Assembly (NCBI GenBank): GCA_018335195.1
Contig: JAGXKN010000008.1
Location: forward strand, 1 to 64,000
Reading direction: 5' to 3'
Source of the DNA: Desulfobacterales bacterium
GTDB lineage: Bacteria > Desulfobacterota > Desulfobacteria > Desulfobacterales > Desulfosalsimonadaceae
Length of the DNA stretch: 64,000 nt
Position numbers and translations under genes: made by a program
The notes under the pieces: model-generated
The model's input: the letters and a program-made list of their open reading frames with translations, nothing else
What the model was told of the DNA's origin: nothing
The model's database searches: none
Shown here: piece by piece, positions 8,643 to 15,940 of the stretch
Numbering within the stretch: position 1 is the stretch's first letter
How the letters are laid out: each line of letters begins with the position of its first letter

Positions 8643-9443
8643 TTATTTGCCCAGGATTTGCAAGCCGTCTTCCACGGAACCGTTTTCAAACAGGATTTTG
8701 GCCATGGCCCGGATCAGTTTCTGGGGGGTTGCGTGCTGAAATACGTTTCTGCCGATGGAAACCCCGGAGCCGCCCGCATCGGTTGCGCCCTTGACCATTT
8801 CCAGGATGTCCCGGTCTGAATCCATTTTCGCCCCGCCGGCAATCACCACCGGCACAGTGGCGCCTTCAACCACTTCCCGGAAGGTTTCAGGCGAGCCCGT
8901 GTATGAGACCTTGACGATGTCTGCGCCCATCTCGCAGCCTAGCCGGGCGGCATGCTTGACCACGGAAACGTCGTATTCGTCCCGGATTTTCTCTCCCCTG
9001 GGATAGACCATGGCCATCAGGGGCATGCCCCAGGTGCGGGCTTCGGCAGCCACCCGGCCGAAATCGTTTAGCATCTCCTTTTCCTGGTGGTCCCCGATAT
9101 TCACATGGATGGACACGGCATCCGCGCCCAGCTTTAAGGCCTCCTCCACGCTGCATACCAGGGTTTTGGAATGCGGGTACGGAGAAAGGCTTGTTGACGC
9201 CGACATGTGCACGATCAGGCCGATGTCCGAGCCCCGGCGCCGGTGGCCGGCACCGACCAGGCCCTTGTGCTCAACGATGGCATTGGCCCCGGCTTCTGCC
9301 ACGTTTGCCACCGCGCCCCGGATGTCGCTTACCCCGGCAACGGGCCCCACTGTCACGCCGTGGTCCATGGGCACAATGATGGTGCGGCCCGTGTTTCTGT
9401 CCATGATCCGTTCCATGCGGATCTGCTTGCCGATGATGGTCAT
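8643..9443 (-). CDS. 2-amino-3,7-dideoxy-D-threo-hept-6-ulosonate synthase
   Basis: First enzyme of the archaeal-type route to 3-dehydroquinate, an aldolase/transketolase-like member of the DeoC/FbaB family. The 266-residue TIM-barrel protein has [23 protein letters not shown], a lysine in [16 protein letters not shown] expected to form the Schiff base, and [19 protein letters not shown] for phosphate binding, followed by [15 protein letters not shown] class I fructose-bisphosphate aldolase was considered, but the partner dehydroquinate synthase II and the following aro genes point to ADH synthase. It is the first structural gene after the attenuator. A clear GGAGG precedes the ATG. Confidence 0.9.
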   Translation of the reverse strand: MTIIGKQIRMERIMDRNTGRTIIVPMDHGVTVGPVAGVSDIRGAVANVAEAGANAIVEHKGLVGAGHRRRGSDIGLIVHMSASTSLSPYPHSKTLVCSVEEALKLGADAVSIHVNIGDHQEKEMLNDFGRVAAEARTWGMPLMAMVYPRGEKIRDEYDVSVVKHAARLGCEMGADIVKVSYTGSPETFREVVEGATVPVVIAGGAKMDSDRDILEMVKGATDAGGSGVSIGRNVFQHATPQKLIRAMAKILFENGSVEDGLQILGK

Positions 9444-9480
9444 TTTCAGCCTCCTTTGCTTTGCGGTTTAAATACTCTGT

Positions 9481-9577
9481 CCGGGGACAGACTTTAAGTC
9501 TGTTCCCGGTCCCCCTGATTCGGGGACGGATTTCAAATCCGTCCCCGGGCGGCTAGGACAGAATTAAATTCTGTCCC
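9481..9577. repeat. three tandem palindromes of one type
   Basis: Three palindromes lie side by side: 9481-9509, 9521-9547 (CGGGGACGGATTT / AAATCCGTCCCCG) and 9556-9576 (GGACAGAATT / AATTCTGTCC). Each follows the plan GGGGACrGAwtt-AAwTCyGTCCCC, with differences on one arm matched on the other. They lie in the transcribed leader, between the second terminator and the ADH synthase start. Confidence 0.75.
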
Positions 9578-9596
9578 TGGTTGTCCGGGTAACCAC

Positions 9597-9628
9597 AAAA
9601 AAAGCCGCAAGGGAGTTCCCCCGCGGCT
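9597..9628 (-). terminator. second intrinsic terminator of the aromatic leader
   Basis: On the minus strand a GCCGC / GCGGC stem with an inner GGGA/TCCC helix is followed by seven Us (plus-strand A-run 9597-9603). It lies directly downstream of the first leader terminator and would reinforce it. Confidence 0.7.
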
Positions 9629-9640
9629 GTTTTTGAAAAC

Positions 9641-9679
9641 AAAAAAGCCGCGGGCAGTTTCGGGTCTGCCTGCGGCTTT
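9641..9679 (-). terminator. attenuator terminator of the aromatic operon
   Basis: The minus-strand RNA forms AAAGCCGC-a-GGCAG (9679-9666) paired with CTGCC-c-GCGGCTTT (9657-9644), followed by a U-run. This is a canonical intrinsic terminator 28 bases after the stop codon of the leader peptide. Its 5' arm shares 9670-9666 with the antiterminator target. Confidence 0.85.
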
Positions 9680-9729
9680 GAAGATTTATGTGATTTCAGG
9701 ACTTCATCAGCGCGCCGGCGGCAGACCCG
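9661..9729 (-). promoter_or_regulatory. antiterminator pairing of the aromatic attenuator
   Basis: RNA segment 9729-9720 (CGGGUCUGCC), inside the last codons of the leader peptide, is perfectly complementary over 10 bases to 9670-9661 (GGCAGACCCG). Four more G-C pairs are possible after a two-base mismatch. The target includes five bases of the attenuator terminator's 5' arm, so the two structures exclude each other. Confidence 0.8.
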
Positions 9730-9790
9730 TTGCGTAAAAATAATAATAGGCGTAATAAAATCGGGGGCTGCCGGTATTCATTGCGTTCAT
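9707..9790 (-). CDS. leader peptide with Phe/Tyr run (transcription attenuation)
   Basis: A 27-codon minus-strand reading frame (ATG at 9790; a second in-frame ATG at 9781) contains FYYAYYYFY at positions 9760-9734: six Tyr and two Phe codons in nine. It then ends ATGLPPAR and TGA at 9709-9707. A GGAG lies about 12 bases before the first ATG. A promoter lies 60-90 bases upstream and an intrinsic terminator 28 bases downstream, and the next genes make aromatic precursors. This is the organisation of pheA-type leader peptides: scarcity of charged tRNA-Phe or tRNA-Tyr should stall the ribosome, free RNA segment 9729-9720 and block the terminator. A stall on the last Tyr codon would partly cover that segment, so early codons should matter most. 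Confidence 0.85.
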   Translation of the reverse strand: MNAMNTGSPRFYYAYYYFYATGLPPAR

Positions 9791-9853
9791 GGCGCTGTTT
9801 GTCTCCGGGTTGAAAATGGTTTTTACTGTTCCGAGCTTAATCTTTCGTGCCGC

Positions 9854-9882
9854 AGTTTTCCGAAATCGTCCCGGCTTGTCAA
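9854..9882 (-). promoter_or_regulatory. promoter of the aromatic operon leader
   Basis: Minus strand: consensus TTGACA (plus 9877-9882), a 17-bp spacer, then AAAACT (plus 9854-9859). The -10 is weak. The predicted start near 9847 leaves about 57 bases before the leader peptide ATG. Confidence 0.55.
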
Positions 9883-9895
9883 GCCTTTTTTTTAA

Positions 9896-10125
9896 TATTG
9901 ATGGCTTCGTAAAAAGCTGTTTATTCCGCTGCGGCGGCATTTTTGCAGAAAGAAAATCCGTAAGCACCTTGGCTGATCGGCGGCGCGAAAAAGGCGTTTC
10001 CTCGCTCCAGGAGCCTCTTCGAGTCTCAATTTCCGCTCGGAAACCCGCTTTTCCGCACCGCCGTCAGGTCAATGAAGTGCAATTTCGAAAGAGCGAAAAA
10101 TAGGGTTTCCCTGGAAACCGGACAA
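9896..10125. repeat. intergenic repeat-like stretch beginning TTGATGGCTTCGTAAAAAG
   Basis: The first 18 bases after position 9896 also occur, reverse complemented, at the right end of the element at 36942-37055. The rest is GC-rich, has no convincing gene, and ends near a GGTTTCC / GGAAACC palindrome (about 10107-10122). I see no coding capacity between the aromatic promoter and the terminators at 10202. Confidence 0.5.
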
Positions 10126-10201
10126 ATGTTATGCCCACCAGACAATAAAAGAGATAACATTCCGATTTTACTTAAACACTTAACACTTCAAACTTAACAC
10201 T

Positions 10202-10273
10202 GCCTGTAAAAAAACACTTTTTACAGGCTTATTAAAACTTAACACGGCCTGTACAAACAAAGTTTTTACAGGC
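10202..10273. repeat. duplicated hairpins downstream of the bifunctional nuclease gene
   Basis: Two related hairpins lie at 10202-10228 (GCCTGTAAAAA / TTTTTACAGGC) and 10247-10273 (GCCTGTAcAAA / TTTTTACAGGC). Each is preceded by CTTAACAC, giving a tandem unit of about 45 bp. The second touches the stop codon of the minus-strand gene, so they may act as terminators for it. Confidence 0.65.
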
Positions 10274-10770
10274 TACACCTTGTATTTGCCGAAATCCTCG
10301 GGCGAGAGATTCTGCAAATACTCGGCCCATTTCTGCCCCTGGTCGCTGTCGTCCTCCACTTCGTATTCCCCGTTTTTGACCTTGAGCTGCTGGACCACCG
10401 TATCATCTACATAAATGTCGGCCTTCAGGCGCAGTGCTATGGCAATGGCATCGCTTGGCCTGGAGTCCACGATAAACTCCCGGTCTTCGGCCTTGCAGTA
10501 CATCTTGGCGTAAAACGTGTTGTTCTGCAGGTCGCATACCTCGATGCGGGGGACCGTGATTTCGGCCTGTTCGATGAAGTTCTTGAACAGATCGTGGGTC
10601 ATGGGTCGCTCAAACTCGATGTTCTGCAACACGGACGCAATGGAAGCCGCCTCTGTCAGCCCGATCCAGATCGGCACCGAAAACTCCTCGTCCCTGGCAT
10701 TTAAAATCAGAATCGGCGCGTTGGAATTCGGGTCAATGGCAAGGCCGGCAACCGTCATTTCATGCAGCAT
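10273..10770 (-). CDS. bifunctional nuclease (BFN/DUF151) domain protein
   Basis: A 165-residue protein made almost wholly of a BFN domain. It has APILILNARDEEFSVPIWIGLTEAASIASVLQ near the N-terminus, TAHDLF-like and PRIEVCDLQNNTFYAKMYC strands, and the signature DSRPSDAIAIALRLKADIYVDD. Plant and bacterial homologues are reported to have DNase/RNase activity, but in most bacteria the role is unknown. The gene starts inside the last 11 bases of miaB, so it is probably co-transcribed and coupled with it. The acidic C-terminal tail is typical of Desulfobacterota members. Confidence 0.9.
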   Translation of the reverse strand: MLHEMTVAGLAIDPNSNAPILILNARDEEFSVPIWIGLTEAASIASVLQNIEFERPMTHDLFKNFIEQAEITVPRIEVCDLQNNTFYAKMYCKAEDREFIVDSRPSDAIAIALRLKADIYVDDTVVQQLKVKNGEYEVEDDSDQGQKWAEYLQNLSPEDFGKYKV

Positions 10771-12226
10771 GGATTTTCCCTCCTTTGTTCGTATCTCGCA
10801 CGGCTGATCCGTTTGCCGGCATTTTTCCCTTCAGCGAATTGGCGCAGGCCCGGTCAATAACCACCGGTATGATTTTTCCGATCAGCGCCTCCGACGCCTG
10901 CATCCCGGCGCCGGGCGGAACTTCAAAGTTGACGATCCGGTTTTCCGGGCTGCGGCCGCTCATTTCAACGGGCTCTTGCATATCCGCGCCTTCCGTATTC
11001 CGGCCGTGCTTGCTTACGCCCTCCACCAGCACATTCATGGTCCGGCCCACAAGCCTTTCATAAATGCGCCGGGTGATCTGTTCCTGGCAGTCCAGCAGTT
11101 CCCGGAGTCTGGCGTGTTTTTCCGCCGGGTCCACCTTTCCGTCAAACCGCCGGGCCGGAGCCTGCGGCCGGTCAGAGTAGGCAAAGGCAAACAGGGTGTC
11201 AAATTCCACCTTACTGAGCAGGTCCAGGGTCATCTCAAAATCCTCGCGGCGCTCCCCGGGAAACCCCACAATAAAATCGGTGGTTACGGCAATGTCCGGG
11301 CGCACGGACCGGAGTTTTTCAATGCGCTCCATGTAGGATTCCCGGGTGTATTTCCGGTTCATCCGTTTTAACACCGGGTTGGCCCCGGACTGTAGCGGCA
11401 GGTGAATATGATTGCACAGCTTGTCAACGGCGCCAAATGCAGCCACAAGTTCATCCGAGAGGTCCTTGGGGTGCGAGGTGACAAACCGGATGCGCTCCAG
11501 GCCTTCCACCTTGCTGACGCGCTCCAGCAGACCGGCAAATGAGCATAATCCTTCCTTTTTGCCGTATGAGTTCACATTCTGGCCCAGCAGGGTCACTTCC
11601 CGGGCGCCTGCGGCAACCAGCTCTTTGACCTCGCTGACAATCCGTTCCGGCGGCCGGCTGGCCTCCCGCCCCCGCACGTAGGGTACCACGCAATATGCGC
11701 AGAAATTGTCGCATCCCCGCATGATGGTGACATACCGGGAAACCCCGCCTGACTGGATGTTCTGTCCATGCGGGACAATTGCTGTTTCCGCATCCCTGCC
11801 AAGCGGTTCTGCTGTGCGGTCATCCGGCATTTCCACGTCCACAATGCGGTTTTCACCGTTTTCAAGCGCCCGGATATGGGCCGGCAGCCGGTGGATCACC
11901 CGGGTGCCCAGAATCAGGTTCACGCCGGCAAACCGGTCGGCAATTTTTTGCGCCTGCTGCTGGGCCACGCAGCCGGCCACGGCTATGCGCATTCCGGGCC
12001 GCCTGCGTTTTATGCCGCAGAGCCGGCCCACGGAGCTGAATACCTTCTGCTCGGCCTTTTCCCGGATTGCGCAGGTGTTGACAATCACCAGGTCCGCCTT
12101 CCACGGAGAATCCGTGAGCGTATATCCCATTTCAAGCAGCATGGCTATCATGCGCTCGGAATCATAGACGTTCATCTGGCAGCCCAGCGTCTGGATCATT
12201 GCCTGTCTGGTCCGGTTTTCTGCCAT
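10760..12226 (-). CDS. miaB: tRNA-2-methylthio-N6-dimethylallyladenosine synthase
   Basis: Radical SAM methylthiotransferase acting on i6A37 of tRNAs that read UNN codons. It has the N-terminal UPF0004 domain with its three cysteines (TLGCQMNVYDSE, VNTCAIREKAEQ, AVAGCVAQQ). The radical SAM cluster is CDNFCAYCVVPYVRGRE, and a C-terminal TRAM domain carries VLVEGVSKHGR. I chose the ATG at 12226 (MAENRTRQAM), giving 488 residues. It follows an AAGG site and clears the preceding DUF4911 gene, whereas the ATG at 12262 would add 12 unconserved residues inside it. Co-transcribed with the bifunctional nuclease gene. Confidence 0.95.
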   Translation of the reverse strand: MAENRTRQAMIQTLGCQMNVYDSERMIAMLLEMGYTLTDSPWKADLVIVNTCAIREKAEQKVFSSVGRLCGIKRRRPGMRIAVAGCVAQQQAQKIADRFAGVNLILGTRVIHRLPAHIRALENGENRIVDVEMPDDRTAEPLGRDAETAIVPHGQNIQSGGVSRYVTIMRGCDNFCAYCVVPYVRGREASRPPERIVSEVKELVAAGAREVTLLGQNVNSYGKKEGLCSFAGLLERVSKVEGLERIRFVTSHPKDLSDELVAAFGAVDKLCNHIHLPLQSGANPVLKRMNRKYTRESYMERIEKLRSVRPDIAVTTDFIVGFPGERREDFEMTLDLLSKVEFDTLFAFAYSDRPQAPARRFDGKVDPAEKHARLRELLDCQEQITRRIYERLVGRTMNVLVEGVSKHGRNTEGADMQEPVEMSGRSPENRIVNFEVPPGAGMQASEALIGKIIPVVIDRACANSLKGKMPANGSAVRDTNKGGKIHAA

Positions 12227-12228
12227 AT

Positions 12229-12507
12229 TCAACCTTGCCGCCTTTTGTCCGGATCGAGCCACTGGCCCGCCTCTTCAACAGGCTCGATCAGATACTGTTT
12301 TGACAAATCCGCAAGGATGCCGCTGACGGTATCCTCGCATCCGGGCGCCACGTGAAGTGCAACTTGCGCGGCTTTCGGGTCAAGGGTTTCGAGCACGGCA
12401 ATCCCTTCGTATGCTTCAAACAAATACTTGAAAAAGCAGATTGCGCTGCGCTCAATGCGCAGTTTCCGGCACACGGTCCGTTTTTGTGCGGGTTTGTCTG
12501 GTATCAT
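12229..12507 (-). CDS. DUF4911 domain protein
   Basis: A 92-residue protein of unknown function that matches the small DUF4911 family found mostly in Desulfobacterota. Visible features are an N-terminal basic stretch with two cysteines (TVCRKLRIERSAICFFKYLFEAYEGIAVLETLD) and a C-terminal acidic/hydrophobic part. It lies two bases upstream of miaB and forms an operon with miaB and the bifunctional nuclease gene. The fold could be ACT-like or ferredoxin-like, given the alternating hydrophobic strands, but I cannot support that from sequence. The role is unknown. Confidence 0.7.
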   Translation of the reverse strand: MIPDKPAQKRTVCRKLRIERSAICFFKYLFEAYEGIAVLETLDPKAAQVALHVAPGCEDTVSGILADLSKQYLIEPVEEAGQWLDPDKRRQG

Positions 12508-12578
12508 GACAAAATCATATCACCGCCGCTTTTTCCTTTGCAACACAAAATAGGCATCTGCGAGCGATCTTCAAGGCG

Positions 12579-12629
12579 TTTTCCCCTGACAATCCGGACC
12601 CTGCCAGTTTCTCATTGTCAGGGGGAAAA
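12579..12629. repeat. long inverted repeat between DUF4911 and recJ
   Basis: TTTTCCCCTGACAAT (12579-12593) faces ATTGTCAGGGGGAAAA (12614-12629) across a 20-base loop. The arms differ by one extra G. It lies in the divergent intergenic region, directly 5' of recJ, and could be a regulatory hairpin in the recJ leader or an operator. Confidence 0.6.
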
Positions 12630-12649
12630 GGATAAGTTATACCCACAGC

Positions 12650-14389
12650 ATGGAAAAGGCATGGAACATTTTGCAGCCGGACGAAAGGCAGGTGCGCCGC
12701 CTCTACCGGCGGCTGCAGTGCCACCCGATAACCGCCGCCGTATTGGCAAACCGGGGGGTTGACGCCCCGGATGCGGCCGAAGCCTTTTTCAATCCCTCCC
12801 TGCGCAATATCGAGTCCCTGTTTGCCCTGAAGGACCTGGAAACGGCAGTATTGCGCATATGCCGGGCCATTTCCGACCGGGAAGCCATCCTGGTTTTCGG
12901 CGATTACGACGTGGACGGCATTACCGCCACCACCATCATATATCAGTTTCTTGCACAAGCCGGGGCAAAGGTGGATTATCACATCCCGCACAGAATCGAG
13001 GAGGGCTACGGCCTGTGCGCAGAGCACATCACCGGGATCGCAGCCCGATACGGGGCGGGCCTGATTGTCACAGTGGACTGCGGCTCGGCCAGTCATGACG
13101 CAGTGGAACTTGCCAGCCGCTCCGGCATTGACGTGATAATCACGGATCATCACGATATTGACACCCTGCCGCATGCATGCGCGGTGGTCAACCCGAAGCG
13201 CCAAGACTGCTTTTCCGGCCTGGACCACTTGGCCGGAGTGGGCGTTGCATTTGCCCTGCTCATGCATCTGCGTGCCCGGCTCCGGGAAAAGGATTTTTGG
13301 CGGGACAGGGAAGAGCCCAATTTAAAGGAAGCCTGCGACCTGGTGGCCCTTGGTACCGTGGCGGATATCGTGCCCCTGGTTCACGAAAACCGGGTGCTCA
13401 CACGGGTAGGCCTGGAAATGTTAAACGCCGCACCGCGCCCCGGCATCCAGGCGTTGATCGAGGTCTGCGGCATTCAAAAACCGGCCCTGGAAGCCGAGGA
13501 TCTGGCCTTCCGGCTGGGTCCCCGCCTTAATGCCGCCGGCCGGATGGATCATGCCCGCCTGGCCGTGGAATTGCTGACCACCGGGGATCCGGAGGAAGCC
13601 CGCCGCCTTGCAGAACACGTAAACACCCTTAATTCCCGGCGCCAGAGCGTGGAATCACAGATCCTGCGCCGCATTGAAATGTATCTGGAGCAGTGCCCGG
13701 AAATGCTGGCACAAAAATCCCTGGTGCTTTCAGACCCGGAGTGGCACCAGGGCGTGCTGGGCATTGTGGCCTCCCGGGTGACGGAGAAATACGGCCGGCC
13801 GGCGGTGCTCTTCGGGGCGAGCAACGGAATGTGGGTGGGATCCGCCCGGAGCCTGCCCGGGATCGACCTGTACGAAAACATCTCCGCATGTGCCGATCAC
13901 CTGGAAGCCTTTGGCGGGCATGCCATGGCTGCCGGGCTTCGCCTGCGCCACGAACAGATTGAGGCGTTTCGCACCGAATTCGAGGCCCAAATTTGCAGCA
14001 ACTGCCCGGATTCGGTGTTTGCAGCCCGTGTGGATCTCGACTGCGAGGTTTCCTTTGACATGATCAGTGAAAACCTTGCAGACGAGCTTTCGCGCCTGGA
14101 GCCGTTCGGTGAAAAAAACCCGGAGCCCCTGTTTTTTGCGCAAAACGTGGAAGTGGTGTTTTCAAAGATCATCGGGGAAAAACACATGCGCCTGATGCTG
14201 CGGCAGCCGGAGTCAAAGAAAAAGCAGACCCTTCCGGCGGTCTGGTTCAACATCGATCCGCAGCGCAAACTTCCCCGCCGCCTGGACCGGCTGGCATTCC
14301 GGATCCGTTGGAATCATTACAACGGCAGAAAAGACATTCAGCTCATTGTGGCCGACGCGGCAACACACCCGGAAAAACCAGACTCATGA
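12650..14389 (+). CDS. recJ: single-stranded-DNA-specific 5'-3' exonuclease RecJ
   Basis: Degrades single-stranded DNA 5' to 3' in recombination and mismatch repair. The 579-residue protein has all DHH-family motifs: VFGDYDVDGITATTI (motif I), a VTVDCGSASHDAVELA stretch, VIITDHHDID (DHH motif), LVALGTVADIVPL and the DHHA1 motif AFGGHAMAAGLRL. A C-terminal OB-like RecJ domain ends with VWFNIDPQRKLPRRLDRLAF. The length is normal. It is transcribed divergently from the DUF4911-miaB operon. A long inverted repeat lies just upstream of the start. Confidence 0.95.
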   Translation: MEKAWNILQPDERQVRRLYRRLQCHPITAAVLANRGVDAPDAAEAFFNPSLRNIESLFALKDLETAVLRICRAISDREAILVFGDYDVDGITATTIIYQFLAQAGAKVDYHIPHRIEEGYGLCAEHITGIAARYGAGLIVTVDCGSASHDAVELASRSGIDVIITDHHDIDTLPHACAVVNPKRQDCFSGLDHLAGVGVAFALLMHLRARLREKDFWRDREEPNLKEACDLVALGTVADIVPLVHENRVLTRVGLEMLNAAPRPGIQALIEVCGIQKPALEAEDLAFRLGPRLNAAGRMDHARLAVELLTTGDPEEARRLAEHVNTLNSRRQSVESQILRRIEMYLEQCPEMLAQKSLVLSDPEWHQGVLGIVASRVTEKYGRPAVLFGASNGMWVGSARSLPGIDLYENISACADHLEAFGGHAMAAGLRLRHEQIEAFRTEFEAQICSNCPDSVFAARVDLDCEVSFDMISENLADELSRLEPFGEKNPEPLFFAQNVEVVFSKIIGEKHMRLMLRQPESKKKQTLPAVWFNIDPQRKLPRRLDRLAFRIRWNHYNGRKDIQLIVADAATHPEKPDS

Positions 14390-14474
14390 GTTTTTTCTTG
14401 AAATCGCCGGCTGGTGCCTTTATGATACAGGATTATCACTTTTACGAAACCATACATAAAAAAAGGAATCGGGT

Positions 14475-14900
14475 ATGTCCAAACGGTTTCGACCTGAGAA
14501 CAGCGGGGAATCCCGATTGATTTCCCGAATCGAGACATCCAAGGAATATGAACGCCGGCGCTCCATTCACGCGGTCGGCGAAGTAATCGGTGCTTTGGGC
14601 AATGCCCTCTCCTCGAAACTCGTTGAAAACCGGCTTGTTGAGACCAACAATACAAACGCGCTTCGCGAGCAGATGGAGTACTGCCTGGAAAGGCTTTCAA
14701 AGGCTGATGACTTCGATATTGACTATCAGGTTTCCCCCCTGCGCAACCTGGTGGCAAATCCGCACGTGGTGACCCTTTACATCACGGCGTTCGTAATCGA
14801 GCAACTGATCAAGCACCCGGAAATCATTGATATTTACGGGTCGGATGAAGAGATTTACGCCTGCATCCACCGCCAGGTGGTAAGGTACCTGATGACCTGA
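14475..14900 (+). CDS. hypothetical protein, co-transcribed with an RNase Z-like gene
   Basis: A 141-residue protein I do not recognise. It is mostly alpha-helical by composition, begins with a basic tail (MSKRFRPENSGESRLISRIE), and has VGEVIGALGNALSSKLVENRLVE and ITAFVIEQLIKHPEIIDIYGSDEEIYACIHRQVVRYL. An AAGGAA site six bases upstream supports the start. Its TGA overlaps the ATG of the RNase Z-like gene by one base (TGATG), so the two are translationally coupled and probably act together, perhaps in RNA metabolism. No membrane segment or signal peptide is visible. Confidence 0.75.
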   Translation: MSKRFRPENSGESRLISRIETSKEYERRRSIHAVGEVIGALGNALSSKLVENRLVETNNTNALREQMEYCLERLSKADDFDIDYQVSPLRNLVANPHVVTLYITAFVIEQLIKHPEIIDIYGSDEEIYACIHRQVVRYLMT

Positions 14901-15940
14901 TGCCGCCGATATTCAATCCCCGGCTTGTCAACGATCCCACCGGCGACCCGGGCCTGTTTGTGCCGTTTTTCTATGAAAAGCGGGCCCTGATGTTCGATGC
15001 CGGAGACATCTCCGCGCTTTCCCCGAAAGATATCCTGAAAATCACCCATGTGTTTATCACGCATACGCACATGGATCACTTTATCGGTTTTGACCGGGTT
15101 CTGCGCATCTGCCTGGGACGGGAAAAAACCCTGCACGTTTTCGGGCCCGAAGGGTTTATTGCCAATGTATCGGCAAAACTCGGCGCCTATTCCTGGAACC
15201 TGGTACACAACTATGAAGCCCCGCTCCGGCTGGCGGTTACGGAAATCCATCCGGACCGGCTGGTTACCTGCCGGTTTGACTGCAGGGACGGCTTTGCCGG
15301 CTCTGCGCCGCAATCCCAAAGCCATGCAGCGCCGGTGTTATACCGGGAGCCGGCATTTACGGTGGATGCCGCCTTGCTCGACCATGATATTCCCTGTGTC
15401 GGGTACGCGGTCCGGGAGCGCTTCAGCGTCAATATCCGAAAGGAAATGCTCGAAGAGATGGGGCTGACCCCCGGTCCCTGGCTCTACGAATTCAAGCAGG
15501 CCCTTTATGCCAACCGCGACCCGGAAACTGAATTTGAAATTCCCGGTGACTATTGTCGGGACCGGAGATCGGAACGGTTTTTACTGGGCGAACTTGCCCG
15601 GCGCCTGGCCATTGTCACCCCTGGCAGAAAAATGGCCTACATCGCGGATGCGGCATTTCACGAGGCCAACCGGGAGCGGATGGCAGCCCTGGCAGAAAAT
15701 GCGTATCATCTGTTTATAGAGGCGGCGTTTCTGGAGGAAGACCGGGATATCGCATGGCGGAAAAAACACCTGACCGCCGCCCAGGCGGGCCGGATTGCAG
15801 CCGAGGCCGGGGTTGCCCGGTTTACCCTGTTTCACTTTTCCCCCCGCTATTCCGGCAGGTACGCACAGTTTTCAATTGAAGCCGATCAGACCCGGTACCC
15901 TAGTCGGCTTCCAACTCGTCAAACTCCCCCTGGTGCATGA
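14900..15940 (+). CDS. RNase Z-like MBL-fold hydrolase
   Basis: A 346-residue metallo-beta-lactamase-fold protein. The zinc motif FITHTHMDHFIGFDRVLR matches HxHxDH. Further metal ligands are likely in LDHDIPCVGYAV and AYIADAAFH. The C-terminal stretch KKHLTAAQAGRIAAEAGVARFTLFHFSPRY is the characteristic end of the RNase Z/ElaC family, which trims tRNA 3' ends. It is longer than typical bacterial RNase Z (about 310 residues) and starts without the usual strand order, so a relative of unknown substrate is possible. Its 3' end overlaps the convergent TetR gene by 41 bases. Confidence 0.8.
   Translation: MPPIFNPRLVNDPTGDPGLFVPFFYEKRALMFDAGDISALSPKDILKITHVFITHTHMDHFIGFDRVLRICLGREKTLHVFGPEGFIANVSAKLGAYSWNLVHNYEAPLRLAVTEIHPDRLVTCRFDCRDGFAGSAPQSQSHAAPVLYREPAFTVDAALLDHDIPCVGYAVRERFSVNIRKEMLEEMGLTPGPWLYEFKQALYANRDPETEFEIPGDYCRDRRSERFLLGELARRLAIVTPGRKMAYIADAAFHEANRERMAALAENAYHLFIEAAFLEEDRDIAWRKKHLTAAQAGRIAAEAGVARFTLFHFSPRYSGRYAQFSIEADQTRYPSRLPTRQTPPGA

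Noticed and set aside
10202-10273. CRISPR-like array
   Set aside because: Only two units with palindromic arms and no spacers of constant size; they look like terminator-type hairpins.
12515-13267. 250-codon minus-strand frame opposite recJ
   Set aside because: Antisense shadow that also crosses the recJ upstream hairpin; no family similarity.
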